Positions 17,506-26,814 are shown, numbered from the stretch's first letter. The stretch is 64,000 nucleotides of DNA from Mitsuokella sp. oral taxon 131 str. W9106 (GCF_000469545.1 NZ_KI273061.1:46661-110660), one strand, 5' to 3'. A program made the numbers and translations. The notes: a model not told the origin generated them from the letters alone.

Positions 17506-18153
17506 ATGTTTGTAGCAAATCGCATGGCAAAGAACCCCGTCACCGTGACGCCGGAGACGACGGTCGAGGAGGCGGCACAGGCGATGAAGCAGGGGCATTT
17601 CCGCCGCCTGCCCGTCGTCGATGCGAAGGGGAAGCTCGTCGGCTTCTTCTCCGACCGCGACATCATGCGCGTCACCCCGTCGCCCGCGACGACGCTCTCG
17701 CGCTACGAGGAGCGCTCGCTCCTCGCGAAGCTCAAAGTCGCGGACATCATGGCAAAGGATGTCGTCTCGGTAAACGAGGACGCGACGATCGAGGAAGCCG
17801 CGCTCATCATGTACAACAACAAGATCGGCGGGCTGCCCGTCGTCTCGAGCGTCGGCGTCGTCGTCGGGGTCATCACGGAGACGGACATCTTCAAGACCTT
17901 CGTTGATGTCATGGGACTAGCCGCAGGCAAGACGCGGCTCACGCTCCTCGTCGACAACAAGGTCGGCGTCGTCCACGACATCGCGGGCATCTTCACGGAG
18001 CTTGGGCTCTCGCTCGACTCCCTCGTGACCTGCCGCCAGCCGTATGGCAAGTACGAGATCGTCGTGCGCGGCGACATCCCCGATGTCGAGGCGCTCAAGG
18101 AACGCATCGAGAAGAAGGGCTACGAGGTCATCCACACGGCGAGGATCGGATAG
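17506..18153 (+). CDS. CBS domain pair plus ACT domain protein (AcuB-like)
   Basis: 215 residues from the ATG at 17506, placed nine bases after AGGAGG (17491-17496). Two CBS motifs span residues ~1-60 (MAKNPVTVTPETTVEEAAQAM) and ~75-135 (MAKDVVSVNEDATIEEAALIMYNNKIGGLPVVSS); an ACT domain follows (TLLVDNKVGVVHDIAGIFTELGLSLDSLVT). CBS pairs bind adenine nucleotides and ACT domains bind amino acids. Lying directly after livF, it may sense amino-acid or energy status for this operon, but its target is unknown. Confidence 0.82.
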   Translation: MFVANRMAKNPVTVTPETTVEEAAQAMKQGHFRRLPVVDAKGKLVGFFSDRDIMRVTPSPATTLSRYEERSLLAKLKVADIMAKDVVSVNEDATIEEAALIMYNNKIGGLPVVSSVGVVVGVITETDIFKTFVDVMGLAAGKTRLTLLVDNKVGVVHDIAGIFTELGLSLDSLVTCRQPYGKYEIVVRGDIPDVEALKERIEKKGYEVIHTARIG

Positions 18154-18171
18154 AAGGCAGCGCGCATCGAT

Positions 18172-18209
18172 GCCCGCCGCAAATGGGGGCTCCCCGGTTT
18201 GCGGCGGGC
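18172..18209 (+). terminator. Hairpin at the end of the liv operon
   Basis: A 12-bp perfect stem (GCCCGCCGCAAA / TTTGCGGCGGGC) with a 14-base loop. Only a short GTTTCC follows, so termination strength is uncertain. Confidence 0.6.
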
Positions 18210-18331
18210 GTTTCCATGGAAGCGGATCTTGGGGGCGGATCTTGCTTTTTATAAGAGCCCCTATTCTTTCGAAAAGAACCTATAAAGAACTTATCTAAAG
18301 CACATATCGTTTATGGCACGGAGGATGGCTT

Positions 18332-19297
18332 ATGAAATACCCCATGAAGCTGGTTGCACCACTCAAGGATTACCTGTGGGGAGGGACGCGCCTCAAAGAG
18401 GAATTCGGCAAAAAAACGCAACTGGAACAAGTAGCCGAGAGCTGGGAGCTTTCCTGCCACAAGGATGGAAAGAGCGTGATCGCAAACGGCGCGGCATCTG
18501 GAAAGACACTGGCGGCATGGCTTGCGGCGGCAGGGAAGGATGCGCTCGGCACGAAGGCGGCGAAGGCTTCCGGCTTCCCGCTGCTCATCAAGCTCATCGA
18601 CGCGCATGACAATCTCTCCGTGCAGGTGCATCCCGATGATGCCTATGCCCTGCGCGTCGAGGGCGAGCACGGCAAGACGGAAATGTGGTACGTCGTGGAC
18701 GCCGCGCCGGGGGCAGAGCTGCTTTACGGGTTCCAGCATGAAATCACGAAGGAAGAGTTCCGCCGGCGCATTGCGGAGCATACCCTTTTGGATGTCGTGC
18801 GGCATGTGCCGGTCCGAAAGGGCGATGCGTTCTTTATCCCCGCGGGCACGCTGCACGCGATTGGGAAAGGGCTTCTCATCTGCGAAATTCAGCAGAGTTC
18901 CAATTCGACGTACCGCGTTTATGACTATGGACGCGTCGGAGCGGACGGGAAGCCGCGCGCCCTCCATGTCGAAAAGGCGCTCGACGTGACCTCGCTCTCC
19001 CCTGCCGCGCAAGGGGCTTTGCGGACGCCCCAAATCGATATTTTCGCGGGCGTGCGGGCACGCCTTCTTGCCGCCTGCCCGTATTTCACCGTCTACCATC
19101 TCGCGGCAGCGGGGGAATGTGCGCTCGATGCGGGCGCGGATTCCTTTCATGCCCTGACGGTGCTGGGCGGACAACTGAAGCTGTGCGCGGCGGGCGAGGC
19201 GCTTTCCCTCCAAAAGGGCGAGACGGTCTTCTTGCCGGCGGGGCTTGGGCGCTACGTGCTGCGGGGGGACGGGGAGCTGATCCTCAGCAAGGTTTGA
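18332..19297 (+). CDS. manA: Mannose-6-phosphate isomerase, class I
   Basis: Zinc enzyme, 321 residues (the short Bacillus-type form), interconverting mannose-6-phosphate and fructose-6-phosphate. The cupin has LSVQVHPDDAYAL with the Gln and His zinc ligands, GKTEMWYVVDA with the Glu, and PAGTLHAIGKGLLICEIQQSS with the second His and the active-site segment. GGAGG at 18319-18323 precedes the ATG. With the phosphohexomutase at 44888 it could supply mannose-1-phosphate for glycans. The AT-rich segment before it (18250-18310) is probably its promoter region. Confidence 0.92.
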   Translation: MKYPMKLVAPLKDYLWGGTRLKEEFGKKTQLEQVAESWELSCHKDGKSVIANGAASGKTLAAWLAAAGKDALGTKAAKASGFPLLIKLIDAHDNLSVQVHPDDAYALRVEGEHGKTEMWYVVDAAPGAELLYGFQHEITKEEFRRRIAEHTLLDVVRHVPVRKGDAFFIPAGTLHAIGKGLLICEIQQSSNSTYRVYDYGRVGADGKPRALHVEKALDVTSLSPAAQGALRTPQIDIFAGVRARLLAACPYFTVYHLAAAGECALDAGADSFHALTVLGGQLKLCAAGEALSLQKGETVFLPAGLGRYVLRGDGELILSKV

Positions 19298-19706
19298 GCG
19301 ACTGGGGCGTTTGCGGAAGCCGTGCGCCTTGGCATCGTCCCATCGTCCCATCATCCATCCGCGCATCCGTGCGCTTTTGCCGACGAGGAGCTTGCCCCGC
19401 ATGCTGCATGGCGGGCGCGGGGCGTTTTATCCGCGAAAGACATGGGGCTTGCCTAGGGCAAAGCGGTATGGGCGCACGAAAGGTGCGGAACGGTTCTTGG
19501 ATCTGTGCATAACCGCCTCCAAATTTGTCAGAACATTTTTTTTTTTGGATTGTTCCGAATAAGCAGGAGTTTCATTAAAGAATGAAGAATAAAAGAATCG
19601 TTAAGGGGTAGGCAGCGATCCGATCGGGATCAGGACAGGGATCGTTCTCTCCTCGCATGAAATCGCATGAGGCAGAAATGAGGCAGAAAAAGGAAGTGGA
19701 TGCGAA
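19298..19706 (+). other. 409-base gap between manA and the chemoreceptor
   Basis: No gene is seen. It holds short CCATC-rich repeats at about 19333-19360, a GC hairpin at 19394-19423 (GCCCCGC / GCGGGGC followed by GTTTTA) that may terminate manA, a run of 12 T at about 19538, and a weak sigma-28-like match. That match is TTAA at 19601-19604, 15 bases, then CCGATCGG at 19620-19627, before a chemotaxis gene where flagellar-class control would make sense. The last match is tentative. Confidence 0.4.
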
Positions 19707-21404
19707 ATGAAATTACGGACAAAGGCGACGCTGTTTGTCAATGTATGCATTATCGTGGCGTGTGTGGCCATGGCGATTTTGAGCTGGCACAATGCGAATG
19801 ACAGCTTTGATGCGTCGCTTCAGCTGCAGACGGCGTCCAATCTGAAGATCCTGAAGGGAGACCTGGAGGCGCGCTTCGACGGGGATTGGCATGTAGAAAG
19901 CGGGCAGCTTTTCCGCGGCACGCAAAACCTCAGTGAAGCGACGGATCTCGTCGACACGCTCGGCGAGTCGAGCGATGGGTTCGTGACGTTTTTCGTCGGG
20001 GACACGCGCACGATGACGAATGTCAAGGATGCACAGGGCGCGCGCAGCATCGGGTCGAAGGCATCCGGGAAGGTCGTTGACGCCGTGCTCAAGAAGGGCG
20101 GGAGCTACACCGGGCACACGACGATAAACGGCGCGGACTACATGGCGGCGTACCTGCCGCTCACGGATGCCTCGGGGCAGAACGTCGGCATGATTTTTGC
20201 CGGCAAGGCAATCAGCCACATGGCAGGCGTCAAGAGCGACTTCATGGCGAAGGCGCTCGTCAGCACGCTGATTACGGTGCTGGTCCTGATCGCGGTGCTC
20301 GGCGTTCTCTCGTACGTCGGCATCGGCAGGGCGCTGCAGCCGCTCGTCTACCTGACGGAGGTGCTGCAAAAGATCGCGGACGGCGATCTCACGAACAAGC
20401 TGTCGGCGACAGATCGTGCCGATGAGGTCGGCATGCTGCAGAACAGCAGCAGCAAGATGATGAAAAGCCTGCGCGACATGGTGAAGAATACGGCACAGGC
20501 ATCCGAGCAGGTTTCCGCGTCGAGCGAGGAGCTCACGGCAAGCGCGAACCAAACGGCGCAGGCGTCGCAGTCCGCGGCAGAGTCCGTCGTCTCCATTGCC
20601 GAGCAGAGCGCGGAGCAGAGTGGGATCGTCGAGGAGACGACGAAGAAAGTCGAGGGCGTGAACGAGCGCATGAAATCCGTGTCGAAGGCGCTCGTCACGG
20701 CAAAGGATGCCGTGGACGCGGCGCAGCATGCGACGGAAGAGGGCGACCGCGTGCTCGATGCGGCAATCGACGGCATCGAGGAAATCGCGCGCGGCTCCGT
20801 CGAGTCGGGCGAGGCGGTGCAGAAGCTCTACGAGGGTTCGAAGAACATTGCCGAGATCAATAAGGTGATCACGGACATCGCAGGCCAGACGAAACTCCTC
20901 GCGCTCAATGCGGCAATCGAAGCGGCGCGCGCGGGCGAGCAGGGCAGAGGGTTTGCCGTCGTGGCGGACGAGGTGCGCAAGCTCGCGGAGGAATCCGAGT
21001 CGGCGGCGCAGGAGATCGGCGGGGTCATCCAAACGAACAGCGAAGAGATCGAGCGCACCTTTGCGCTGGCGAAAAAGCAGCAGGATGAGGTGCACGGGGG
21101 TGTCGCGCAGGCGAAAGCAGCAGGCGAGAAGTTCCACGACATCATGCAGCGCATCGCCGATTTGAATACAGAAATCGCGCACATTGCCTCCATCGGCGAA
21201 ACGATTCAGAAGGAATGCGTCGAGACTGTCAAGGGCGTCGCGCGCGTCAGCGAGGTCGCGCACAACGTGCAGAAGAAGGCGACCGACGTCAGCGCCGTCA
21301 GCGAGGAGCAGGCCGCGTCGACGGAGGAAATCGCGGCGGCAAGCCATACGCTTGCCGAGCTCGCCGAGAAATTGCAGGCGGGCGTGCAGAAATTCCGGCT
21401 TTGA
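19707..21404 (+). CDS. Methyl-accepting chemotaxis protein
   Basis: Membrane chemoreceptor, 565 residues. TM1 is at about residues 7-28. An extracytoplasmic Cache-type sensor follows (residues ~30-175, with [21 protein letters not shown]), then TM2 at about 180-205, and HAMP (to ~260). The long cytoplasmic coiled coil has the hairpin signature [40 protein letters not shown]. Its ligand is unknown. It implies a motile organism, as in Selenomonas. A strong terminator follows. Confidence 0.93.
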   Translation: MKLRTKATLFVNVCIIVACVAMAILSWHNANDSFDASLQLQTASNLKILKGDLEARFDGDWHVESGQLFRGTQNLSEATDLVDTLGESSDGFVTFFVGDTRTMTNVKDAQGARSIGSKASGKVVDAVLKKGGSYTGHTTINGADYMAAYLPLTDASGQNVGMIFAGKAISHMAGVKSDFMAKALVSTLITVLVLIAVLGVLSYVGIGRALQPLVYLTEVLQKIADGDLTNKLSATDRADEVGMLQNSSSKMMKSLRDMVKNTAQASEQVSASSEELTASANQTAQASQSAAESVVSIAEQSAEQSGIVEETTKKVEGVNERMKSVSKALVTAKDAVDAAQHATEEGDRVLDAAIDGIEEIARGSVESGEAVQKLYEGSKNIAEINKVITDIAGQTKLLALNAAIEAARAGEQGRGFAVVADEVRKLAEESESAAQEIGGVIQTNSEEIERTFALAKKQQDEVHGGVAQAKAAGEKFHDIMQRIADLNTEIAHIASIGETIQKECVETVKGVARVSEVAHNVQKKATDVSAVSEEQAASTEEIAAASHTLAELAEKLQAGVQKFRL

Positions 21405-21424
21405 ATGATTCACGGAAAGGCGAA

Positions 21425-21469
21425 GGGCTTTGGGCAAAGGGGGAACACACTTTGCCCAAAGCCCTTTTT
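21425..21469 (+). terminator. Terminator after the chemoreceptor gene
   Basis: A 15-bp perfect stem (GGGCTTTGGGCAAAG / CTTTGCCCAAAGCCC) with a 10-base loop and TTTTT. Confidence 0.92.
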
Positions 21470-21528
21470 GGTGCTGGAGGAGGTACGCTTTTCCTGCCTG
21501 TTTTGCAGCAGGCTTTTGTATCGATAAT

Positions 21529-21565
21529 TTGTAGAAAAATTTTTTTTATGCTATAATGATTATAG
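21529..21565 (+). promoter_or_regulatory. Promoter and palindromic operator of the toxin-antitoxin pair
   Basis: TTGTAG (21529-21534), 17 bases, TATAAT (21552-21557). The -10 lies inside a perfect 15-base palindrome, CTATAAT-G-ATTATAG (21551-21565). A dimeric HTH antitoxin binding there would repress its own promoter, the usual control in HigBA-type modules. Confidence 0.72.
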
Positions 21566-21594
21566 GGTAAATCCAATATCGCGAGGGATAATAG

Positions 21595-21951
21595 GTGGGA
21601 AAATTTGAGATTGCCTTTTATGAAACCATTTCTGGGAATAGGCCAGCGGAAGCTTTTTTGCTGGGGCTGGATGCGAAAATGCGTGCGAAGCTGGTTCGGA
21701 CGATTCAATTATTATCCGTCAATGGGAATCAATTGAGAGAACCGTACTCAAAAGAATTAACCGATAAAATTTTTGAGCTGCGCGCGAAAGTTGGGAGCGA
21801 TATTTCACGTGTATTATACTTCTTTGTCGTTGGACGTCGGATTATCTTGACGCATGGTTTTATCAAAAAAACGAGAAAGACGCCCACGAATGAGATTGAA
21901 CGGGCGAAACGATATCGCCAAGACTATATGGAAAGGACAGATGCGTTATGA
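21595..21951 (+). CDS. higB: RelE/HigB-family toxin
   Basis: 118 residues, probably translated from GTG at 21595; GAGGGATAATAGG is the nearest purine-rich leader. The protein resembles the Gp49-like/HigB branch of the RelE superfamily: FEIAFYETISGNRPAEAFL, YSKELTDKIFELRAKVGSDISRVLYFFVVGRRIILTHGFIKKTRKTP. These toxins are ribosome-dependent mRNA interferases. It overlaps the antitoxin gene by four bases (ATGA). The toxin-first order is that of HigBA. The genes are AT-richer than their neighbours. Confidence 0.85.
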   Translation: MGKFEIAFYETISGNRPAEAFLLGLDAKMRAKLVRTIQLLSVNGNQLREPYSKELTDKIFELRAKVGSDISRVLYFFVVGRRIILTHGFIKKTRKTPTNEIERAKRYRQDYMERTDAL

Positions 21952-22226
21952 CAAATTTCGATGTTTTTTTTGCGAAGCAGATGCAAGACCCTGCATTCCA
22001 ACAAGAATATGATGCACTGGAGCCGGAATATGACATTATTCAGGCAATGATTGATGCGCGAAAGAATTCGGGACTGACGCAAAAGGAACTGGCGATGAAG
22101 ACGGGGATTGCTCAGTCGGATATTAGCAAACTGGAACATGGAAACGCCAATCCGTCTTTGCGGACGCTGCAGCGATTAGCTGCAGGAATGGGCAAGAAAC
22201 TTCGTATCGAATTTGCATCTGTGTAG
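21948..22226 (+). CDS. higA: HigA-type antitoxin, XRE-family HTH
   Basis: 92 residues. The C-terminal two-thirds is an HTH domain: IDARKNSGLTQKELAMKTGIAQSDISKLEHGNANPSLRTLQRLAAGMGK. It should neutralise the upstream toxin and repress the operon at the 21551-21565 palindrome. Start ATG overlaps the toxin stop. Confidence 0.88.
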   Translation: MTNFDVFFAKQMQDPAFQQEYDALEPEYDIIQAMIDARKNSGLTQKELAMKTGIAQSDISKLEHGNANPSLRTLQRLAAGMGKKLRIEFASV

Positions 22227-22304
22227 GGAAGATTCGGATATCCAATCAACATCCATTTTGGGATGATGCCGTGCAGGACCTGCAGGATACGATGCTGTAA
22301 CAGG

Positions 22305-22353
22305 CAAAAGCCCGGTGCAAACGGAATGCGTTCCCGTTTGCACCGGGCTTTTG
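22305..22353. terminator. Strong hairpin between the toxin-antitoxin pair and the sigma-54 activator
   Basis: A 20-bp perfect stem with a nine-base loop (arms 22305-22324 and 22334-22353), starting CAAAAGCCCGG and ending CCGGGCTTTTG. T-rich ends on both strands suit two convergent transcripts. Confidence 0.88.
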
Positions 22354-22436
22354 TATCCTCCTGCCTGAGGATCTGAAGCAGCGCCCCGTACGGGAAAGGC
22401 TGCTCCGCATGGTTGCGCGTACGCGTGCCGGTGCCG

Positions 22437-24122
22437 TCATGTGGCATTCATGCGAATGCCGCCGCGCCCTCGCGTCAGGCGGATTGCGCCCTCCTTTTCC
22501 AGCGCTTTCAGCTCGGCTCGGATACGGCTTTCCGGCGCGCTCAGACGGGCGGCGAGCGAGCGCCTGCCGATGGTTTCGCCGGCTGCATTCGCGCGCCGGA
22601 TCTCGTCGCGGATCCGCTCTCCGAGCGGGCGTGCGGGGAGCGGCGAGGCGGCGTGCACGGCGCTTCGCCGCTGCAGGTTGGGCGGCAGGTCGGCAAGTGC
22701 GGGGCAGCGGTGCCCGCAGACGCTGTGCAGGTATTCGACCGCATTTTGCAGCTCGCGGATATTGCCCGGCCATGCGTATTGCAGGAGGCGGTCTTTTATA
22801 TGGCTGAACCAGATGCCCGCCTGCAGGTCGTCCATGCGGCTGTCCAGCTGCCGCAGGATATGCTTTGCGAGCAGCAGGACGTCCGTGCCGCGATTCGCGA
22901 GCGGCGGCAGGGCAAGCGGCAGGACGCTCAGGCGATAGTAGAGGTCGCGGCGGAATTTTCCCTGCCGCACGAGCGCTGCGAGATCCTGGTTTGTCGCGGC
23001 GATGACGCGCACGTCGATATGGATGGGGATGACGCCGCCGACGCGCCGGATCTCTTTTTCCTGCAGCACGCGCAATAGTTTCGCCTGCAGGGCGAGCGGC
23101 ACGTCGCCGATTTCGTCCAAAAAGATCGTGCCGTGGTTGGCGTGCTCGAAAAGGCCGACCGCTCCGTGGCGTGCCGCGCCCGTGAAGGCGCCTTCGACGT
23201 AGCCGAACAGCTCCGAATCCATGAGGGATTCCGTGACGGCGGCGAAGTTGACGGCGACGAACGGTCCCTTGGCGCGCGGCGAGGCATTGTGGATGCTTTG
23301 CGCGAGCAGTTCCTTTCCCGTGCCGCTTTCGGATTCGATGAGTATGGTCGATTCCGAGGCGGCGAATTTTCGGGCGAGCGCAATCGTATGGCGCAGGGCG
23401 GGGGCATTCCCGATGATGTCTTCGAAATGATAGGCGGCGCGGGCGTGCTGGCCCGGCGTCTTGCGGATCGTGCTTTCGAGCCTTGCCAGTTCGTCCTTCA
23501 GGCGGATCGCCTTGTTCTTGTATTGAAAGCTGAGCTTGGTGAGCTTGATGATGTCGTGGATGTAGTAGGCGGAGAGCAGGTTGCCGTATTCGCTTAGCGC
23601 ATGGAAATGTTCCAAAATCTGTACGAGCGCCGTAATGTCGAGCTGGCGCGTTCCGATGTCGATGATGGTCTGGATTTCTTTCGGGACGAACTGCGCCTCG
23701 CCGGGCGTCACGGCGATGTTCGTCTCATGCGTGCGGGGCATGCCGGGCGCGTACGCGTAGTAGTTCAGGTGGTCGATGCCCATGGTCTGCAATAGGACAA
23801 TGACGTTTTCCGCCGTGTCGATATGGTCGTTGACGAGCAGCACGTCCGTGCCCGCCGGCACCGCCAGGAGCTTTTCGATCTCATTGTAGTTGATGGCGCG
23901 CTGCGCGATGATGAACGGCGTATGGGGCGGGAGAAAGTCCTGCCCTCCGTCGAATGCGATTTGGCTCGTAAAGACGATGAGGTCGGCGTCAACCTGCTTA
24001 TGCGTGCGCATCGCGGTGCAGAACGATTGCAGGTTGGCCTCGCTGCCGATGATTTTTGCGAGCTGCTCGCGGCAATGGTCGGCCGTGTTTTGCCCACAGG
24101 AGATGATGGCAATGTTTTTCAT
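22437..24122 (-). CDS. Sigma-54-dependent transcriptional activator with unrecognised N-terminal sensor
   Basis: Enhancer-binding protein, 561 residues. The AAA+ domain spans about 232-470: Walker [10 protein letters not shown] (263-271), the sigma-54 contact loop GAFTGA (311-316), Walker B GTIFLDE (331-337) and [17 protein letters not shown]. The C-terminus is a winged-helix-like region ([32 protein letters not shown]), not the usual Fis helix. Residues 1-200 begin [10 protein letters not shown] and look like an alpha/beta sensory fold that I cannot name. It is divergent from yjiH-yjiG-iadA, whose promoter is of the sigma-54 type, so it is inferred to activate that operon. Confidence 0.88.
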   Translation of the reverse strand: MKNIAIISCGQNTADHCREQLAKIIGSEANLQSFCTAMRTHKQVDADLIVFTSQIAFDGGQDFLPPHTPFIIAQRAINYNEIEKLLAVPAGTDVLLVNDHIDTAENVIVLLQTMGIDHLNYYAYAPGMPRTHETNIAVTPGEAQFVPKEIQTIIDIGTRQLDITALVQILEHFHALSEYGNLLSAYYIHDIIKLTKLSFQYKNKAIRLKDELARLESTIRKTPGQHARAAYHFEDIIGNAPALRHTIALARKFAASESTILIESESGTGKELLAQSIHNASPRAKGPFVAVNFAAVTESLMDSELFGYVEGAFTGAARHGAVGLFEHANHGTIFLDEIGDVPLALQAKLLRVLQEKEIRRVGGVIPIHIDVRVIAATNQDLAALVRQGKFRRDLYYRLSVLPLALPPLANRGTDVLLLAKHILRQLDSRMDDLQAGIWFSHIKDRLLQYAWPGNIRELQNAVEYLHSVCGHRCPALADLPPNLQRRSAVHAASPLPARPLGERIRDEIRRANAAGETIGRRSLAARLSAPESRIRAELKALEKEGAIRLTRGRGGIRMNAT

Positions 24123-24223
24123 GTCCGCTCCTTTTGGGATACATTAGGATAATCCCTATTATAAATCCAATTGATTCCCGTTTCAAACCGATCTGATCCG
24201 ACTTTTGATGAGAAAGCAAAAGG

Positions 24224-24237
24224 AAAATCATGATTTT
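24224..24237. promoter_or_regulatory. Palindrome, candidate activator site
   Basis: A perfect 14-base palindrome AAAATCATGATTTT lies about 105 bases upstream of the sigma-54 -24 element at 24333, the usual distance for an enhancer site. The divergent activator is the obvious candidate to bind it. Confidence 0.5.
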
Positions 24238-24332
24238 GCATGAGAATATCCGCTTCAAGGAATCGCGGATCCAATGAAGTTCGTCCGATTGGCGTAGATG
24301 TTTCGTCCGTATGATCGTTTATTTTGTCCATT

Positions 24333-24348
24333 TTGGCACAAATCTTGC
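24333..24348 (+). promoter_or_regulatory. Sigma-54 promoter of yjiH-yjiG-iadA
   Basis: TTGGCAC (24333-24339) and TTGC (24345-24348) reproduce the -24/-12 consensus, with the required ten bases between the GG (24335-24336) and the GC (24347-24348). It faces the yjiH gene, whose start codon is 60 bases downstream. Confidence 0.88.
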
Positions 24349-24408
24349 GAGGAATATAAGTGTGGCCGTCATTTCGATCATGTGGATTCGAAAAAGGAGA
24401 GGATACGA

Positions 24409-25065
24409 ATGGACAAGGAAAAAACGCCGAAGGCGGGGATTCTTGGGTACGTGGCATTCTTTTTTGCCATCATCCTGTTTTCAGGCATTTTTGCCAACGC
24501 GGATAGCTGGCTGCGCGTCTTTGACTTCAATACGCTGAACGGCAGCTTCGGCACGATCACCGATGCGGCGGGGAAGGCGCTGACGTTCCGCGGGGCGAAC
24601 GGAGCGGGTGCGCGCGATGGATTTATCTTTGCGATTACGCTGATTCCCGCCGTCATTCTCGCGCTCGGCATCGTCAACGTCGTCGACGGGCTCGGCGGCA
24701 TGCGTGCCGCACAGCGCATGATGACGCCGATCCTGAAGCCGCTGCTCGGCATACCGGGCGCGACGGCTCTCGCGAACATCGCGAACCTGCAGTCGACCGA
24801 TGCCGCGGCCGGCATGGTCAAGGAACTGTACGACAACAAGGAGATCAACGATACGGAGCGTTCCATCACCATCATGTACCAAACGAGCGCGAGCGCCACG
24901 GTGACAAATTACTTCGGTTCCGGTCCTGCGGTCTTTGGCTTTATGGTCTGCCCGCTCATCCTGCCGATTCTCGTCATGTTCGCCTTCAAGATCATCGGCG
25001 CGAATATGCTTCGCGTCTATCTGAAGTTCGTCAGCAGGAAGCAGTCAACGGGAGGTGCGGAATAA
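24409..25065 (+). CDS. yjiH: YjiH-like nucleoside-recognition (Gate) domain membrane protein
   Basis: 218 residues from the ATG at 24409 (AAAGGAGAGG upstream); the frame open before it is non-coding. About five hydrophobic segments, with the Gate-domain region LGGMRAAQRMMTPILKPLLGIPGATALANIANLQSTDAAAGM at about 105-145. With the next gene it matches the E. coli pair YjiH/YjiG, which also sits beside iadA. The pair probably forms a membrane transporter or channel; given iadA, dipeptides containing isoaspartate are possible cargo, but this is inference. It ends overlapping yjiG by one base. Confidence 0.85.
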   Translation: MDKEKTPKAGILGYVAFFFAIILFSGIFANADSWLRVFDFNTLNGSFGTITDAAGKALTFRGANGAGARDGFIFAITLIPAVILALGIVNVVDGLGGMRAAQRMMTPILKPLLGIPGATALANIANLQSTDAAAGMVKELYDNKEINDTERSITIMYQTSASATVTNYFGSGPAVFGFMVCPLILPILVMFAFKIIGANMLRVYLKFVSRKQSTGGAE

Positions 25066-25562
25066 TGGAAGCGAAGGAAAATGCGGCAGCGGCAAGCGCG
25101 CCGAAGAAAACCATATTGGATCTTTTTGTCGAGGGCGCCCGCAGCGGTTGGACCATCGGCACGACGAGCCTCCTGCCGAATGTCATCATGGCGTTCGTCA
25201 TCATACGCGTGCTCGATATCACGGGGCTTTTGCATCTGATTGGGGTCGTGTTCTCGCCCGTCATGGCGCTTTGGGGGCTTCCAGGGGAGGCGGCGACGGT
25301 CATTGTGACATCCTTTATGAGCATGGGCGGCGCGGCGAGCGTTGCGGCAACGCTCTTCATGGACGGCAAGCTCGACCCTATCCAACTGAGCTCGCTCGTT
25401 CCGGGCATCTACCTCATGGGCAACCCGGTCCAGAACATCGGCCGCTGCCTCGGCATCTCGGGCACGAATACGAAGCACTACGTGCCGATTCTCGTCATCT
25501 CGTTCATCAATGTCCTGCTGTCGATTTGGGTCATGCGCCTGCTGCTTCTGGTTTTTGACTGA
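25065..25562 (+). CDS. yjiG: YjiG-like nucleoside-recognition (Gate) domain membrane protein
   Basis: 165 residues. The N-terminus has FVEGARSGWTIGTTSLLPNVIMAFVIIRVLDITGLL, then VFSPVMALWGLPGEAATVIVTSFMSMGGAASVAATLFMDGKLDP with the glycine-rich Gate motif, and two more hydrophobic segments. Partner of YjiH (ATGG overlap at the yjiH stop, GGGAGG upstream). Related SpmA/SpmB proteins are also encoded as pairs. Confidence 0.87.
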   Translation: MEAKENAAAASAPKKTILDLFVEGARSGWTIGTTSLLPNVIMAFVIIRVLDITGLLHLIGVVFSPVMALWGLPGEAATVIVTSFMSMGGAASVAATLFMDGKLDPIQLSSLVPGIYLMGNPVQNIGRCLGISGTNTKHYVPILVISFINVLLSIWVMRLLLLVFD

Positions 25563-25614
25563 TGGGTTCTTGTCATGGATGATGGGTTTTTGTATATGGA
25601 AGGAAGGAATGGAT

Positions 25615-26814
25615 ATGCCAGAAAAAACATTTTTCACCTTGATTCGCCATGCGCACGTCTATGCGCCGGAAGACCTCGGCGTCACGGATTTCCTCATCGC
25701 AGGCGAAAAGATTGCCGCGATGGGCAGCGGCGTGGAAGCGCCGAAGGGGGCTGCCTGCCGCACGGTCGACCTTGCAGGCGCACGCGTCCTGCCGGGGTTC
25801 ATTGACTCGCATGTCCACATGATCGGCGGCGGCGGTGAGGGCGGCCCGCATACGCGCACGCCGGAGCTGCTGCTCTCGAAGGTGACGGTCTGCGGCGTCA
25901 CGACGCTCGCGGGGCTTTTGGGCACGGACGGCGTCACGCGCCATGTCGAGAGCCTGCTCGCGAAGGCGCGCGCGCTTGAGACGGAAGGGCTTTCCACCTA
26001 TATCTACACGGGCGCGTACCAGCTCCCCGACACGCCGACGATTACGGGCAGCGTCCGCAAGGACATCGTCGTCATTGACAAGTGCATCGGCGCGGGCGAG
26101 ATCGCGATGAGCGACCATCGCAGCGGGCAGCCCTCTGTGCAGGACTATCGCTACATCGCCGCGCAGGCGCGCGTCGGCGGCATGATCAGCGGCAAGGCAG
26201 GCCTCATCAACATGCACATGGGCAATGGCACGGATGGGCTCAAGGTGCTCTTTGCCATCACGGAGAGCGGCGAGATCCCGAAGACGCAGTTCCTGCCGAC
26301 GCATATGAACCGCAAGCGCTCGCTCTTTGAGGAAGGCTTCGCGTGGGCGAAGGCGGGCGGATACATCGACATAACGTCGGGCATCAATCCCGAAGACCCC
26401 GGCTCGGAGGGGGCGGTCAAGCCCGCGACGGCCGTCCGCGAGGCGCTCGAGGCAGGCGTGCCGCTCGAGCGGATTACGATGAGCTCGGACGGCAACGGCA
26501 GCATGCCCGTGTTCGATGCGGCGGGGAATCCCATCGGCGTCGGCGTCGGCGACGAGAAGACGATGTTCACGGAGTTCCGTGACATGGTCGAGAAGGAAAA
26601 GCTGCCCATCGGGCAGGCCATTCAGGTGCTCACGGCAAACGTCGCAAAAGCCATGCAGATTTACCCGAAGAAGGGCACGGTCGGCGCGGGGCGTGATGCG
26701 GACTTTATCGTCATCACCGAGGATTTCCTTCTGCAGCACGTCTGGGCGCGCGGACAGCAGATGGTCGCGGACGGCAAGCCCATCGTGTTCGGCACGTTTG
26801 AGCCGAAGGAATAA
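25615..26814 (+). CDS. iadA: Isoaspartyl (beta-aspartyl) dipeptidase
   Basis: Amidohydrolase, 399 residues (E. coli IadA has 390), which hydrolyses beta-aspartyl dipeptides arising from damaged proteins. The ATG at 25615 lies seven bases after AGGAAGG; the longer frame runs back into yjiG. Metal-site features are FIDSHVHMIGGGGEGGPHTRTPE (His-x-His), ISDHRS-like MSDHRSGQPS, LPTHMNR and the catalytic Asp in MSSDGNGS. Third gene of the sigma-54 operon, so peptide salvage is probably under nitrogen- or carbon-type control. Confidence 0.92.
   Translation: MPEKTFFTLIRHAHVYAPEDLGVTDFLIAGEKIAAMGSGVEAPKGAACRTVDLAGARVLPGFIDSHVHMIGGGGEGGPHTRTPELLLSKVTVCGVTTLAGLLGTDGVTRHVESLLAKARALETEGLSTYIYTGAYQLPDTPTITGSVRKDIVVIDKCIGAGEIAMSDHRSGQPSVQDYRYIAAQARVGGMISGKAGLINMHMGNGTDGLKVLFAITESGEIPKTQFLPTHMNRKRSLFEEGFAWAKAGGYIDITSGINPEDPGSEGAVKPATAVREALEAGVPLERITMSSDGNGSMPVFDAAGNPIGVGVGDEKTMFTEFRDMVEKEKLPIGQAIQVLTANVAKAMQIYPKKGTVGAGRDADFIVITEDFLLQHVWARGQQMVADGKPIVFGTFEPKE

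Noticed and set aside
19333..19360. CCATCGTCC-type repeats as a CRISPR-like or tandem repeat locus
   Set aside because: Units are under ten bases and quickly degenerate; no spacers.
25510..25614. Upstream extension of iadA
   Set aside because: The extra 35 codons overlap yjiG and lack a ribosome site. The ATG at 25615 fits both the Shine-Dalgarno and the family N-terminus.
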